Made by a program: the position numbers and the translations under genes. From an archaeon (GTDB lineage: Archaea > Nanobdellota > Nanobdellia > Pacearchaeales > GW2011-AR1), in assembly GCA_030679115.1 (NCBI GenBank), contig JAUXTS010000047.1:1-48674 (forward strand): DNA of 48,674 nucleotides, given 5' to 3'. How positions within the stretch are numbered: the first letter of the stretch is position 1; each line of letters begins with the position of its first letter. Shown here one piece after another: positions 31,232-39,129 of this stretch. A model generated the notes under the pieces. It made no database searches. It was not told the origin of the DNA and saw only the letters and a program-made list of their open reading frames with translations.

Positions 31232-31750
31232 TTATTTATTTTTTGAGTGCCACATTGTTTTTAAAATTGTCTTGCAGATAATCATAGAAGTATCTCCAGT
31301 ACCATAATCTTTATCACCAATCTTAAGATTTAATTTATTCCAGTCAAGGAAATGCAAATTGACATTCTTGCCCCATTTATATAAAAATCCCTCATCATTA
31401 CTTAATAATTCCATACTCCCTTCAAAACATCCAGAATAAGCACATACTCCCTCTCTATTTCTGGGATAATATCCTTCTCCATGCCCTCCTTGATATTTAT
31501 ATTCCCATAATTCTAATGGCTTATCTTTTCTATCGTCTCCTCGAATTAAAAAAAATCTACTAATATATTCTTCTGCTCTTTGCCTATTTGCAAATGGAGA
31601 ATCTTTATATGTAAAAAATACATGCGGAGTTAATATTTGAGCTATAATAACATCTAATTGAATTCCTGCAGGTAATTTTAATGCATTATCTAAAGTAAAA
31701 TTCTCTTTAGATTTTAAATCAGATAAATTAAAAATATCCTTTCTATCCAT
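31232..31750 (-). CDS. Hypothetical soluble protein (172 aa)
   Basis: An alpha/beta protein with distinctive stretches LPAGIQLDVIIAQILTPHVFF, NRQRAEEYISRFF, HGEGYYPRNREGVCAYSG and YGTGDTSMIICKTIL. There is no membrane segment and no recognisable enzyme motif. It stands alone upstream of nrdR, with its own AT-rich promoter. The composition is similar to its neighbours, so no sign of recent transfer. Function unknown. Confidence 0.6.
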   Translation of the reverse strand: MDRKDIFNLSDLKSKENFTLDNALKLPAGIQLDVIIAQILTPHVFFTYKDSPFANRQRAEEYISRFFLIRGDDRKDKPLELWEYKYQGGHGEGYYPRNREGVCAYSGCFEGSMELLSNDEGFLYKWGKNVNLHFLDWNKLNLKIGDKDYGTGDTSMIICKTILKTMWHSKNK

Positions 31751-31862
31751 AATATAAAAGACTATGAATCGTTTTTAAATATTTATATATTGTAAAAAAT
31801 AACTTAATCTCTTCAGTAATTCCCAATGTAAGATTTATAAACAATGACTCCTTGTATTTAAT

Positions 31863-32114
31863 ATGGCTGACGCATTATCTCTATCTGCAATCTTGGGAGT
31901 TCCGTTATGGCTATTAATCTTAGCAGTAATATGGAGTCTTGTCTGGAAAGCTCTTGCTCTCTGGAAATCCGCACGCCGAAACTCACCAGTTTGGTTTATC
32001 GCGCTTCTTGTAATTAATACATTTGGTATTTTGGAAATACTTTATTTATTCCTATTCTCAAAGATAAAACTGCCAAAAGTAAAGGAAAAAGAAAAATCTA
32101 AGAAAAAGAGATGA
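31863..32114 (+). CDS. DUF5652-like membrane protein (83 aa)
   Basis: Two transmembrane helices (about residues 11-30 GVPLWLLILAVIWSLVWKAL and 44-66 WFIALLVINTFGILEILYLF) are joined by the conserved-looking LWKSARRNSPVW loop, with a Lys-rich tail (KVKEKEKSKKKR). The WKxxALWKSAR...WFIxLLVINTxGILEILYL pattern is that of DUF5652. The TATA-like ATTTATAAAC is about 25 nt before the ATG. It overlaps the next gene by ATGA. Function of the family unknown. Confidence 0.75.
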   Translation: MADALSLSAILGVPLWLLILAVIWSLVWKALALWKSARRNSPVWFIALLVINTFGILEILYLFLFSKIKLPKVKEKEKSKKKR

Positions 32115-32341
32115 GCGAACAGAAGTTTAAGAGGCATCAAAAAGTAAAAATTTTAGTTATTCCAAATGAAGAATATGTGGAATATTATACAGATACTCCT
32201 ATAAAGATAACTAAGGGCATGTCTGGAAAAATAAATCTCCTTCTACCAAATGGACAATATCATGTAGAAATTCTTGATGATAAAGAAGAAACCCTTGCTT
32301 ATGCCCCTTTTAACGAAGAAGACTTAGAAGCTGAAGAATAA
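32111..32341 (+). CDS. Small beta-rich protein (76 aa), SH3/KOW-like
   Basis: The product (KFKRHQKVKILVIPNEEYVEY, KGMSGKINLLLPNGQYHVEILDD, EDLEAEE) alternates strands with a 'G-x-I-N-L-x-x-P-N-G-x-Y-x-V' turn resembling small SH3/KOW-type barrels, ending in an acidic tail. It starts by ATGA overlap with the DUF5652-like gene, so both are made together. Unknown function; a nucleic-acid or peptide-binding barrel is a guess from the pattern. Confidence 0.65.
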   Translation: MSEQKFKRHQKVKILVIPNEEYVEYYTDTPIKITKGMSGKINLLLPNGQYHVEILDDKEETLAYAPFNEEDLEAEE

Positions 32342-32351
32342 TTAAATCTTG

Positions 32352-32726
32352 TTAATTTTTTTCTAATGTCTTCTGACAAGATTCATTAGGATGCTCAATT
32401 GCAGAACGAGAGACTTCAAATTGATCTTTTGGGAGATATAACTTTCTTCCATTAACTTTGACACCATATAAAATCTCATCTTTCAAAGTGTCATAGCTTG
32501 TCCAAAGGAATCCGCCATTTTTTACTTTTTTCTGAACAATTTTGTCCTCTACTCCATCACCATTAACATCTCTATAAATTGGAGGATTTGGATTAGATGC
32601 TTTACATGTAGAGTATAATTGTAGTGCCCCAATTGTTGCTATTAATGTAGTCATTAATGTAACCAAACCTAACTCTGAAAATATTATTTCTGTTGCTATA
32701 CCAACAAGGTCTTTAATTTTTGACAT
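32352..32726 (-). CDS. Membrane-anchored protein with an EF-hand-type DVNGDGVED loop (124 aa)
   Basis: An N-terminal hydrophobic region (about residues 17-36, ELGLVTLMTTLIATIGALQL) is followed by a short domain with YRDVNGDGVEDKIVQ, a dockerin/EF-hand-like calcium-loop sequence. Strand-rich text follows (GFLWTSYDTLKDEILYGVKVNGRKLYLPKD). A looser version (DLDKNGKLETFIYIDKTPYLF) is in the protein at 48239. It probably faces outward and may bind a metal. It converges with the 76-aa gene. Confidence 0.65.
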   Translation of the reverse strand: MSKIKDLVGIATEIIFSELGLVTLMTTLIATIGALQLYSTCKASNPNPPIYRDVNGDGVEDKIVQKKVKNGGFLWTSYDTLKDEILYGVKVNGRKLYLPKDQFEVSRSAIEHPNESCQKTLEKN

Positions 32727-32801
32727 TTTTATTTTTCCTAAAATACTTAAAAATCATCAGTTTATAAATCTTTCCAAAGTCATCACTTTAAAATTACACA
32801 A

Positions 32802-32888
32802 CTATTTCTTCTTTCTCTTAACTTTTCCCTTATTAGCATACATCTTAAGTATTCTTTCTCTTCTCTTTCGTCTTATTATTTTTCTCAT
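32802..32888 (-). CDS. Very small, highly basic protein (28 aa), eL41-like in character
   Basis: Below the ORF-track cutoff. The minus-strand ATG at 32888 opens MRKIIRRKRRERILKMYANK and ends after 28 codons (TAG at 32802-32804). More than half the residues are Arg or Lys and the chain would form one helix, like the tiny ribosomal proteins eL41 or bTHX/mS38-type peptides. TTTAAAAATC lies about 22-30 nt upstream, the window's normal promoter spacing. A ribosomal role is inferred from composition only. Confidence 0.5.
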   Translation of the reverse strand: MRKIIRRKRRERILKMYANKGKVKRKKK

Positions 32889-32932
32889 GTTTCTTTTATG
32901 AATTCTTGATTTTTAAACTTTGTCTAATCAAT

Positions 32933-33193
32933 CTATTTGTTTTTTCTGGAAAAATAGTTATAAAGTCCTGTAAATATCCACCCAATAACTGCACCGACAA
33001 TAAATGCAACTACAATGCCTGCAATCAAAGTCACAAAACTAAACTGTTGTAATGTATAAGGCATCGAAATAAAATGCAGCCGCTCAGCATATTTAATAAC
33101 TCCTAATTGAATTAATAAAATATTTATAGTATGGGTTATGCTAAATAAAACTCCTAACGATAAAGCTACATTCTTTTTGTTTAATTTTTCCAT
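32933..33193 (-). CDS. DUF5676-like membrane protein (86 aa)
   Basis: The track adds 15 upstream residues from inside the preceding gene; the start chosen is the ATG at 33193 (MEKLNKKNVALSLGVLFSIT). Two hydrophobic helices (about 8-28 and 50-72, VTLIAGIVVAFIVGAVIGWIF) and a short basic end (YNYFSRKNK) follow. The 'KLNxKxxALSLG' opening and 'GAxIGWIFxGLYN' ending are those of DUF5676. It lies 32 nt after the cysteine desulfurase on the same strand. Function of the family unknown. Confidence 0.75.
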   Translation of the reverse strand: MEKLNKKNVALSLGVLFSITHTINILLIQLGVIKYAERLHFISMPYTLQQFSFVTLIAGIVVAFIVGAVIGWIFTGLYNYFSRKNK

Positions 33194-33224
33194 ACCATAA
33201 CAAGCAAATAATTGTATATAAACT

Positions 33225-34337
33225 TTAACTTTTAACAATTTCCCCTAACTCATTAATAACAAAATCAACTTCTTTCCTTCTTATGTTTTCACCAAAAGAA
33301 AATCTTAAACTCCCTGCAATCTCTTTCTCATTCAAGCCAATCGCTTTCAAAACTTTTTTATTATTTTTTCTCTTGCTCTCGCAAGCACTTCCAGTTGAAC
33401 ACATTATTCCTTTCTGCGACAATTTTATCACGGCTTCATCTGCGTCAAGTCCTAAAAAGCTGACATGCACATTCCCCGCAATTCTTTTTTCGCGAGAGCC
33501 GTTTATTTTTCCCCCAATTTCCTCCAATTCAATCATAAAATAATCCCTAATCTTTCTAATTTTATTATCATCAATCTTTTTTGTAATTTCCAATGCTTTT
33601 GCAAATCCTGCAATTGCAGGAACATTTTCAGTTCCTCCCCGCAATCCTTTTTCTTGTCCTCCTCCATAAATCATAGGTTCGATTTCAATTCCATTTTCAA
33701 CATACAAAAATCCAATTCCTTTCATCCCCCCAATCTTATGTCCGCATACAGAAAGCAAACTAATCCCCATTTCTTTGACATTGATTTTTTCTTTTCCAAA
33801 ACTCTGCACCGCATCTGTATGAAATAATGCTCCTTTCTTTTTGCAAATCTCACCTATTTTTCTCAAATCCTGCAAAACTCCAATCTCGTTATTCGCGTGG
33901 ATAATTGAAACAAAAAGAGTATTTTTATCAATATTTTTTTCCAATTCCTTCAAATCAATAAATCCCTCTTCATTAACAGGAATTTCTACAATTTCATAAC
34001 CTTCTCTCTTTAATGCTTTACAAATCTCAAAAATTGAAGAATGTTCAATAGAACTTATCACAATTTTCTTTTTTTCCTTATTTGCTCTAGCCAAACCAAA
34101 AAAAGCAAGATTATTTGCTTCAGTAGCGCCAGAAGTAAAAATAATCTCTTCTACTTTTGCTCCAATTTCTCTAGCAATCACAACTCGGGCATTATCAATC
34201 GCTTTTCTGGCTCTCTCTCCCATTTCATGAGTAGAAGAAGGATTTCCATAATCCTCTAAATAAAATTTTTCAATTTCTTCAGCAACTTCTCTGTAAACAG
34301 GGGTTGTTGCCGCGTTATCCATGTAAATTATTTTCAT
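33225..34337 (-). CDS. Cysteine desulfurase (NifS/IscS type)
   Basis: A 370-aa PLP enzyme. It has MDNAATTPV at the start, TSGATEANNLA, SIEHSSI, the HTDAVQSFGK strand, the PLP lysine in CGHKIGGMKGIGFLY, RGGTENVPAIAG, and the catalytic-Cys loop CSTGSACESKR. It releases sulfur from cysteine for Fe-S clusters or tRNA thiolation. No IscU-type scaffold gene lies beside it. The shorter active-site loop (class I-like, CSTGSAC) is intact. The gene has its own promoter region. The plus ORFs at 33283, 33465 and 34041 are shadows. Confidence 0.95.
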   Translation of the reverse strand: MKIIYMDNAATTPVYREVAEEIEKFYLEDYGNPSSTHEMGERARKAIDNARVVIAREIGAKVEEIIFTSGATEANNLAFFGLARANKEKKKIVISSIEHSSIFEICKALKREGYEIVEIPVNEEGFIDLKELEKNIDKNTLFVSIIHANNEIGVLQDLRKIGEICKKKGALFHTDAVQSFGKEKINVKEMGISLLSVCGHKIGGMKGIGFLYVENGIEIEPMIYGGGQEKGLRGGTENVPAIAGFAKALEITKKIDDNKIRKIRDYFMIELEEIGGKINGSREKRIAGNVHVSFLGLDADEAVIKLSQKGIMCSTGSACESKRKNNKKVLKAIGLNEKEIAGSLRFSFGENIRRKEVDFVINELGEIVKS

Positions 34338-34442
34338 ACTAATATATTCAAAATTTACTTTAATAAGATTGCTATTTAGAATTCCTAAAAATCTATTAAA
34401 TTAATTTAAATAGTTTCTTGTTCTTGTTTATAATAATATAAA

Positions 34443-34931
34443 ATGCCATTTCAGATAAAACTTCTAACAGATACACGGGAAATAATGCCTCTCTATGAAT
34501 TCATAAGACAATTTCCATTAGATTATCCAGATTATTCTCTCTGGTTGAAAAAATGTAAAAGAGAGCTTGAATTAATGTATAAAAAAGCATTTTATGCAAC
34601 TAATGATGCAGGAATTATTGCAGGAAGCGCGATATTTCAGAGACATAAGCAAGAACATTCAATTTTAGAGATAAAAAATTTAAGAGTCTCTCCAGAATTT
34701 GAAAGAAATGGCTTAGGTTCAATATTAATTGATTCAGTAGAACAATTTGCCCGCGAATTTAGATTTAAAAGAATGCAATGCGACGCCCATCCGGAAAATC
34801 CAGCAATAAAATTTCTTGAAAAAAGAGGATTTAGTATAAATGCAGAAGAAACCCTATATTCTATCGGAAATGAAATAATTCTCTGCAAGGATATTCAAAA
34901 TGGAACATCTGGCAATCCTATCAAAAACTAA
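34443..34931 (+). CDS. GNAT-family N-acetyltransferase
   Basis: 162 aa. Motif A is present as LRVSPEFERNGLGSILIDSV (acetyl-CoA-binding, about residues 80-100), followed by the B region NPAIKFLEKRGFSINAEE. The N-terminus (IKLLTDTREIMPLYEFIRQF) is also typical. The substrate cannot be predicted. Its last 32 nt overlap the start of the ASCH-like gene, so the two are probably co-expressed. A TTTAAATAG box lies about 30 nt before the ATG. Confidence 0.85.
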   Translation: MPFQIKLLTDTREIMPLYEFIRQFPLDYPDYSLWLKKCKRELELMYKKAFYATNDAGIIAGSAIFQRHKQEHSILEIKNLRVSPEFERNGLGSILIDSVEQFAREFRFKRMQCDAHPENPAIKFLEKRGFSINAEETLYSIGNEIILCKDIQNGTSGNPIKN

Positions 34932-35310
34932 TAATCTTCTCTCCAAAATACTTTCTGGGGAGAAAACTATTGAATCGCGCTGGTACAAGCATAAAAAGGC
35001 CCCTTTTGGAACTCTTTCAAAAGGAGATATAATTTATTTTAAAGAATCGGGCGCCCAGGTAACTGCTCGTGCATCTGTCAAAGATTTTGAAGTTTATGAA
35101 AATCTCTCTCCAGATGAAATTAAATCTATTTTATCAAGATATTCAGCACAGCTTGGAGTTGATATCTCTTATTATGATAATATTAAAGATAAAACTCTGT
35201 GTATGTTAATCTTTCTGCAAGATGTTGAAAAAATTCCTCCTTTCAATGTCAAAAAAAGCTACGGAACTGCCTGGATTTCTCTTGATAGCATTAATAAATT
35301 AAGAATATAA
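34900..35310 (+). CDS. ASCH/PUA-like RNA-binding-fold protein (136 aa)
   Basis: The opening LAILSKTNNLLSKILSGEKTIESRWYKHKKAPFGTLSKGD matches the ASCH signature (a Lys-rich 'GEKxIExR' helix turn followed by 'KGDIIYF'), with a beta-barrel afterwards (QVTARASVKDFEVYE) and a YGTAWISL end. By family knowledge such domains are thought to bind RNA or modified bases. It starts inside the end of the GNAT gene (32-nt overlap), so the pair could act together. Confidence 0.75.
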   Translation: MEHLAILSKTNNLLSKILSGEKTIESRWYKHKKAPFGTLSKGDIIYFKESGAQVTARASVKDFEVYENLSPDEIKSILSRYSAQLGVDISYYDNIKDKTLCMLIFLQDVEKIPPFNVKKSYGTAWISLDSINKLRI

Positions 35311-35343
35311 ATCCTTATAAACAAACAATTATAATTTAATAAT

Positions 35344-35742
35344 ATGACTGATGAAAAAATAAAATCTTTGGATTCCTTAGAATTCTCAGGAAAATTGTTT
35401 CCTAAACAATGGTGGGCAGAATTTCTGGCAAATCCCTCAGATATATTTATACCAGAACATGCAGAATACGATGGAAAAAAATATATGAAAAAATTTGGCA
35501 GTAAAATTATATATTTTACAGACAGATCTAGATCTATTGAGGTTTACAGATGTATAGAATGTAATTCGATCGTTAATGGTTCGACAGTGATTCATCCAGT
35601 TTGGGATGATCCGTCAGGAATAGGAGGATTTGGTTCAATACCTTATATAGAATCAGTTCCCTATTGTCCAAGATGCGAAAAAGAGCCCAATATTAACGGG
35701 GCGCCGATAAGATTAAATCTTTCTAAATCTAAGGCAAGTTGA
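35344..35742 (+). CDS. Hypothetical zinc-binding protein (132 aa)
   Basis: It contains two Cys pairs (YRCIECNSIV and YCPRCEKEP) about 45 residues apart, a likely zinc ribbon, with a DDPSGIGGFGSIPYIES insertion. The N-terminal 50 residues (FPKQWWAEFLANPSDIF) are of unknown fold. A TATA-like CTTATAAAC precedes it by about 25 nt. The cupin-like gene starts within its stop codon, so they form a two-gene unit. No family recognised. Confidence 0.65.
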   Translation: MTDEKIKSLDSLEFSGKLFPKQWWAEFLANPSDIFIPEHAEYDGKKYMKKFGSKIIYFTDRSRSIEVYRCIECNSIVNGSTVIHPVWDDPSGIGGFGSIPYIESVPYCPRCEKEPNINGAPIRLNLSKSKAS

Positions 35743-36566
35743 AAATGATAATTAGCAATTTAATTCAAAAATATATTAAACAGAAAATTAATCCAAGAGA
35801 ATGTCCCCTTTTATTTCCTGGAAATGAAACCTTCACCCCTCATGCTGAAATTTTTCATGGCGGAGCAGAGATACTTGAATTTATGGGAAGCATCAAGCAT
35901 ATTACATTTCATTCATTGCCTCCAAAATTAATAATCTCCGGAATAAATACAACAAATAAAATAATCTATGTGGCTAATGGAGAAGTCACACTCAATTTAA
36001 ACAATCATCATTTATCAATAAGCAAAGGAAAAAAATTCAATCTGCCAAAAGCAGGTTTTCCAACAAAATTAGCTGTCGGAGACGAAGAAACAATTCTTTT
36101 GGAATTTTCAGATAGGGAAAATAATGATTTTTCTTCAATGGCTAATCTAGAATTTGTAAAATCTTCAAAAGGGCATATGTTCAATTCCTTAAAATTCACA
36201 CAAGACTGGCCATCTCCAATAGAGCAGGCAATCTTTGCAGAATACGCTCAGGGAAATTATTCTACCTCTCCTAATATTCGAGGAAGAGAAACTCTTACTT
36301 GGGTTATGGAAGGCAGCGTAAAATCTTATTGGGAAGAGAAAGGAGACCCCATAGCCATATGGCCTCATCCAAAGGAGGATATATTCTTTACCGATGACAT
36401 GTCGAAAAGCCGTCTTTATGGAGTTAGAAATGCTTATGTTTCTCAAGTTGGGAGGCACTATAAATATTATTCAAGAACTCTTACCTTGGCAGATAAAGTA
36501 GCAGAAATAAACCCTGATGTAAGCCCAGGACTTAGAAAAGTTCTTGAAAGAACAAGCGCGCAATAA
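35739..36566 (+). CDS. Cupin-like protein (275 aa)
   Basis: The track's start is a TTG at 35739 overlapping the upstream TGA; an ATG follows two codons later (35745). Both fit coupling to the zinc protein. A barrel-like stretch (IYVANGEVTLNLNNHHLSISKGKKFNLPKA, about 75-105) is in the style of cupin motifs, followed by a second half with WVMEGSVKSYWEEKGD and IAIWPHPKEDIFF. Canonical metal-binding His/Glu spacing is not clear, so the assignment is weak; a sugar-isomerase-like or binding role is only a possibility. Confidence 0.55.
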   Translation: MKMIISNLIQKYIKQKINPRECPLLFPGNETFTPHAEIFHGGAEILEFMGSIKHITFHSLPPKLIISGINTTNKIIYVANGEVTLNLNNHHLSISKGKKFNLPKAGFPTKLAVGDEETILLEFSDRENNDFSSMANLEFVKSSKGHMFNSLKFTQDWPSPIEQAIFAEYAQGNYSTSPNIRGRETLTWVMEGSVKSYWEEKGDPIAIWPHPKEDIFFTDDMSKSRLYGVRNAYVSQVGRHYKYYSRTLTLADKVAEINPDVSPGLRKVLERTSAQ

Positions 36567-36575
36567 ATAGAAAAC

Positions 36576-36586
36576 ATTTATAAAAC
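36576..36586 (+). promoter_or_regulatory. TATA box of lemA
   Basis: ATTTATAAAAC lies 20-30 nt before the lemA ATG at 36606, with no Shine-Dalgarno sequence. Confidence 0.5.
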
Positions 36587-36605
36587 TCTTTCTTCTAATT
36601 AAAAT

Positions 36606-37157
36606 ATGGTACTTGGTTGGATACTTATTGCAGTAATTGCAGTAATAGTAATAGCTTTCATAGGATATTATAATAGATTTACAGTAATGGAAAATAGAGT
36701 GAATAACTCTCTTTCACAAATTGATGTTCAGCTTAAGAAAAGAGCAGATTTGGTTCCAAATCTTATAAGCACGGTAAAAGGTTATGCTAAGCATGAAAAA
36801 GGCATTATGCAGGATGTTACCGAAGCAAGAAAAGCACTTCTTTCCGCAAAGACAATAACTGAAAAAGTAAAAGCAGGCGCAGAATTGCAGACTGCCCTCA
36901 AGTCTATTTTTGCACTAGCAGAAAACTATCCTCAATTGAGAGCCAATGAGAATTTCCTTCAGCTTCAACAGGAGCTTTCAGCAATAGAAGACAAAGTTGC
37001 TTATTCAAGGCAGTTCTACAACGACTCCATCTTGACGTTCAATAACATGGTGGAAACCTTCCCAGGATTCATGTTTGCAAGACTTTACGGCAAGAAAGAA
37101 AAACACTTCCTTGAGATAAAAGCCGAGGAAAGAGCTGTTCCTAAAGTTTCATTCTGA
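36606..37157 (+). CDS. lemA: LemA family membrane protein
   Basis: 183 aa. An N-terminal transmembrane helix (VLGWILIAVIAVIVIAFIGYYN) is followed by the family signature NSLSQIDVQLKKRADLVPNLI (about 38-58), helices with AENYPQLRANENFLQLQQEL, and SRQFYNDSILTFNNMVETFP. LemA is widely found next to HtpX-type membrane proteases. Here htpX is on the same strand 2 kb downstream, separated by two minus-strand genes, which suggests that an insertion split the pair. It is probably anchored with its helical bundle outside. Confidence 0.93.
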   Translation: MVLGWILIAVIAVIVIAFIGYYNRFTVMENRVNNSLSQIDVQLKKRADLVPNLISTVKGYAKHEKGIMQDVTEARKALLSAKTITEKVKAGAELQTALKSIFALAENYPQLRANENFLQLQQELSAIEDKVAYSRQFYNDSILTFNNMVETFPGFMFARLYGKKEKHFLEIKAEERAVPKVSF

Positions 37158-37245
37158 GATTCTAAAATTTCAAATCTTACTGAGAAAAAAATCAGAGGCA
37201 CCACCTCGCACTGAGACGCAAGACGACTCAAAGTTATTTTTAATC

Positions 37246-37692
37246 TTAAATAGAATCTAAAGTTCTTTTTAAATTGGTTAAGCTTGCTTCTAAACTACAG
37301 GCATCAAAATTCTTCGCTTTTAATTCAGGTAAACTTTCTCTCATCTCTTGAATAAAAATTTGATCCTTCCTAAATATTTCATCGCTTCTTTTTATAGTCG
37401 CATTATTCAAATATCTCGCAATCCACCTTAATGATTCTCCACCTGCATTCATCATAAGAAATCCTGGATTTCCACTCACAAGTGCTACGATTCCCCAAAC
37501 ATAAGAAATATTTGGGATCCAAACCGAGAGAATCTTCATATCTAGTTCTTCTCTATTAATTCGCTCTCGTTTTGCTTGTAATTCTTCGCTATCAATAATA
37601 AATTCAGAATAAAAAGCCCTCTGGGTATTATAATAATCTGAAAAATCAGTTCCAAGTAAATACTTAGCCAATGTTTCTTTTAATTTTGACAT
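37246..37692 (-). CDS. Hypothetical protein with one or two hydrophobic segments (148 aa)
   Basis: A helical N-terminus (AKYLLGTDFSDYYNTQRAFYSEF, SEELQAKRERINREELDM) is followed by a moderately hydrophobic stretch (about 54-80, ILSVWIPNISYVWGIVALVSGNPGFL) and a charged helical tail (SDEIFRKDQIFIQEMRESL). On the minus strand GGTTTAAAAAG lies about 25 nt before the ATG. Together with the TraB-like gene it forms the minus-strand block inserted between lemA and htpX. No family recognised. Confidence 0.6.
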   Translation of the reverse strand: MSKLKETLAKYLLGTDFSDYYNTQRAFYSEFIIDSEELQAKRERINREELDMKILSVWIPNISYVWGIVALVSGNPGFLMMNAGGESLRWIARYLNNATIKRSDEIFRKDQIFIQEMRESLPELKAKNFDACSLEASLTNLKRTLDSI

Positions 37693-38016
37693 ATTTATAA
37701 AAAATAGGCTGACTTTTTAAACCTTCCTGCTTATTACCACTATTAAATTACTATTTACATAGTGGCCATTCCTTCCAATTATAAACTATCAATCGGACTT
37801 TTATTTTATCCACTCGTCAGGTCGTAGAACACTGATTATACAAAATTGTTCCAAGTATTCACAACTTCGTCTAACATCATTAGGCTCAATTAAAAAATCG
37901 TGCTCCCTATTTACATTCGGGCTGGCTCGAAACCATTACGATTATTTTTCTTTCAGAAAAATTAGGGGGTCGGCTACGGGTTGCTTTGCAACAGATAGTC
38001 TTGACTTCGTCAAGAA
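37693..38016. other. Gene-free stretch with hairpins and one arm of an inverted repeat
   Basis: No convincing ORF is seen. The stretch holds the promoter of the 148-aa gene, a CCACTAT...ATAGTGG hairpin (about 37738-37764), small hairpins GTTGC-ttt-GCAAC and TTGACTTCGTCAA near the TraB-like stop, and TTAGGGGGTCGGC (37962-37974), which recurs inverted at 38821-38833. It could hold a small RNA; none is recognisable. Confidence 0.4.
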
Positions 38017-38748
38017 TTATAACTTATCGGCTTCTTTCAACTTCATTCTTGTAGGGCTTAAATCAGAAACTAAATCATAAGTATTTCTAGAATAATCTCC
38101 AAAAATGTGCGAATTACCAAGAGTTACTAAAAATACTTTTTCAGGATTAGCAATATGAATATTTCTGATTTGGGCTGCAATTCTTTCATCTCTTTCTAAG
38201 ACACAGATTCTAAATAGCTCACTTCCATACCTTGAAATAAAATCATTCGAAGCAACCCGATCATATCTTGAATCAACATCTCTTTGATATTCTTCCACAG
38301 AACCCCTGTCAATAAAGTCTTTAATATCCATATCCATTGGCGTCAATAAATCCGCCATAGTTTTTCCACTGGCTAATTGCTGTCTTAACCAAGTTTGTTC
38401 AGCCGCACTCATGGAGTTACCTACCCCTTCATCAAGTTCTTTATCAAGGCAATATAATCTTATGTCTGGCGAGCCATTTTTGTAAACTTTTGGAACCCAC
38501 TCTTCAAAGTAAGAAGAATTAAACATTAATTTTAACCTTGCTATTTGTTCAGGAGTATATAATTTTTGAAAAGGAATTGTCTCGAGTTTTTTCTGTAAAT
38601 CTAAATGAACTTGCCACCCTCTTGTAGCCCCTTGTGGAGTTTGCTCTAAGCCTACAATTGAAGGTTTATAATAATTTAATACTCTTTCCAGTCTTTCTGG
38701 ACCTTTTAAATCATTATGCACTGAACCGACCAATATAATATTTCCCAT
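38017..38748 (-). CDS. TraB/PrgY/TIKI-superfamily (erythromycin-esterase-like fold) protein
   Basis: 243 aa. The conserved opening NIILVGSVHND and VGLEQTP (about residues 3-38) and the later RDERIAAQIRNI...VFLVTLGNSHIFGDY (about 185-220) are the two hallmark blocks of the TraB/PrgY family (GxxH near the start, RDExxAxxI, and the terminal GxxH). There is no transmembrane segment, unlike many archaeal TraB proteins that have a C-terminal membrane domain. By family knowledge it may be a metal-dependent protease or regulator. Flanked by the inverted repeat TTAGGGGGTCGGC. Confidence 0.8.
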   Translation of the reverse strand: MGNIILVGSVHNDLKGPERLERVLNYYKPSIVGLEQTPQGATRGWQVHLDLQKKLETIPFQKLYTPEQIARLKLMFNSSYFEEWVPKVYKNGSPDIRLYCLDKELDEGVGNSMSAAEQTWLRQQLASGKTMADLLTPMDMDIKDFIDRGSVEEYQRDVDSRYDRVASNDFISRYGSELFRICVLERDERIAAQIRNIHIANPEKVFLVTLGNSHIFGDYSRNTYDLVSDLSPTRMKLKEADKL

Positions 38749-39129
38749 ATTAAATATTGTAAAAATTGCTTATTTATAAACTTTTCTATTTATAACTACT
38801 TAATAGTGACTACTCATAACGCCGACCCCCTAAAACCCCCAAGAGACTATCTCGCCAGCCCTCACTTTATTTCTAAAACTTCCCACCCACCCACGCACGA
38901 TTTTTTAACTCTTCGCAACTTCGTTGCTCGTTGTTTCATCTCTGAACTCTCCAGCCCTCAACTCGCTGCCGCTCGTGGAGGGAGTTTTCTAGGAAAAATG
39001 AAACTAACATCATTATACTCAATTTCTCCATTTCGTTCAGAATAATATAGCTACACTTGAAACTAAAATATAGTTTCATCTGAAACACAATTCCCCAAAT
39101 CTTATAAACCTCTAATTATCTATTGTATC
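38749..39129. other. Gene-free, C-rich (plus) / G-rich (minus) stretch between TraB-like gene and htpX
   Basis: I see no real gene; the 79-aa ORF at 38806-39045 is low-complexity and unsupported. The region is unlike its AT-rich surroundings: CCCCCTAAAACCCCC (38826-38840), CCCACCCACCCACG (about 38882-38895), the palindromic GCAACTTCGTTGC and a repeated CCAGCCCTCA. It holds the inverted-repeat arm GCCGACCCCCTAA (38821-38833) and, near htpX, a GAAACTA-aaata-TAGTTTC hairpin (39059-39077). The G runs on the minus strand could form a quadruplex. Confidence 0.45.
39101..39110 (+). promoter_or_regulatory. TATA box of htpX
   Basis: CTTATAAACC lies 20-29 nt before the htpX ATG at 39130. Confidence 0.5.

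Noticed and set aside
38806-39045. 79-aa ORF between the TraB-like gene and htpX
   Set aside because: Low-complexity composition from the C-rich patch, no promoter spacing and no family features; its length is explained by few stop codons in C-rich DNA.
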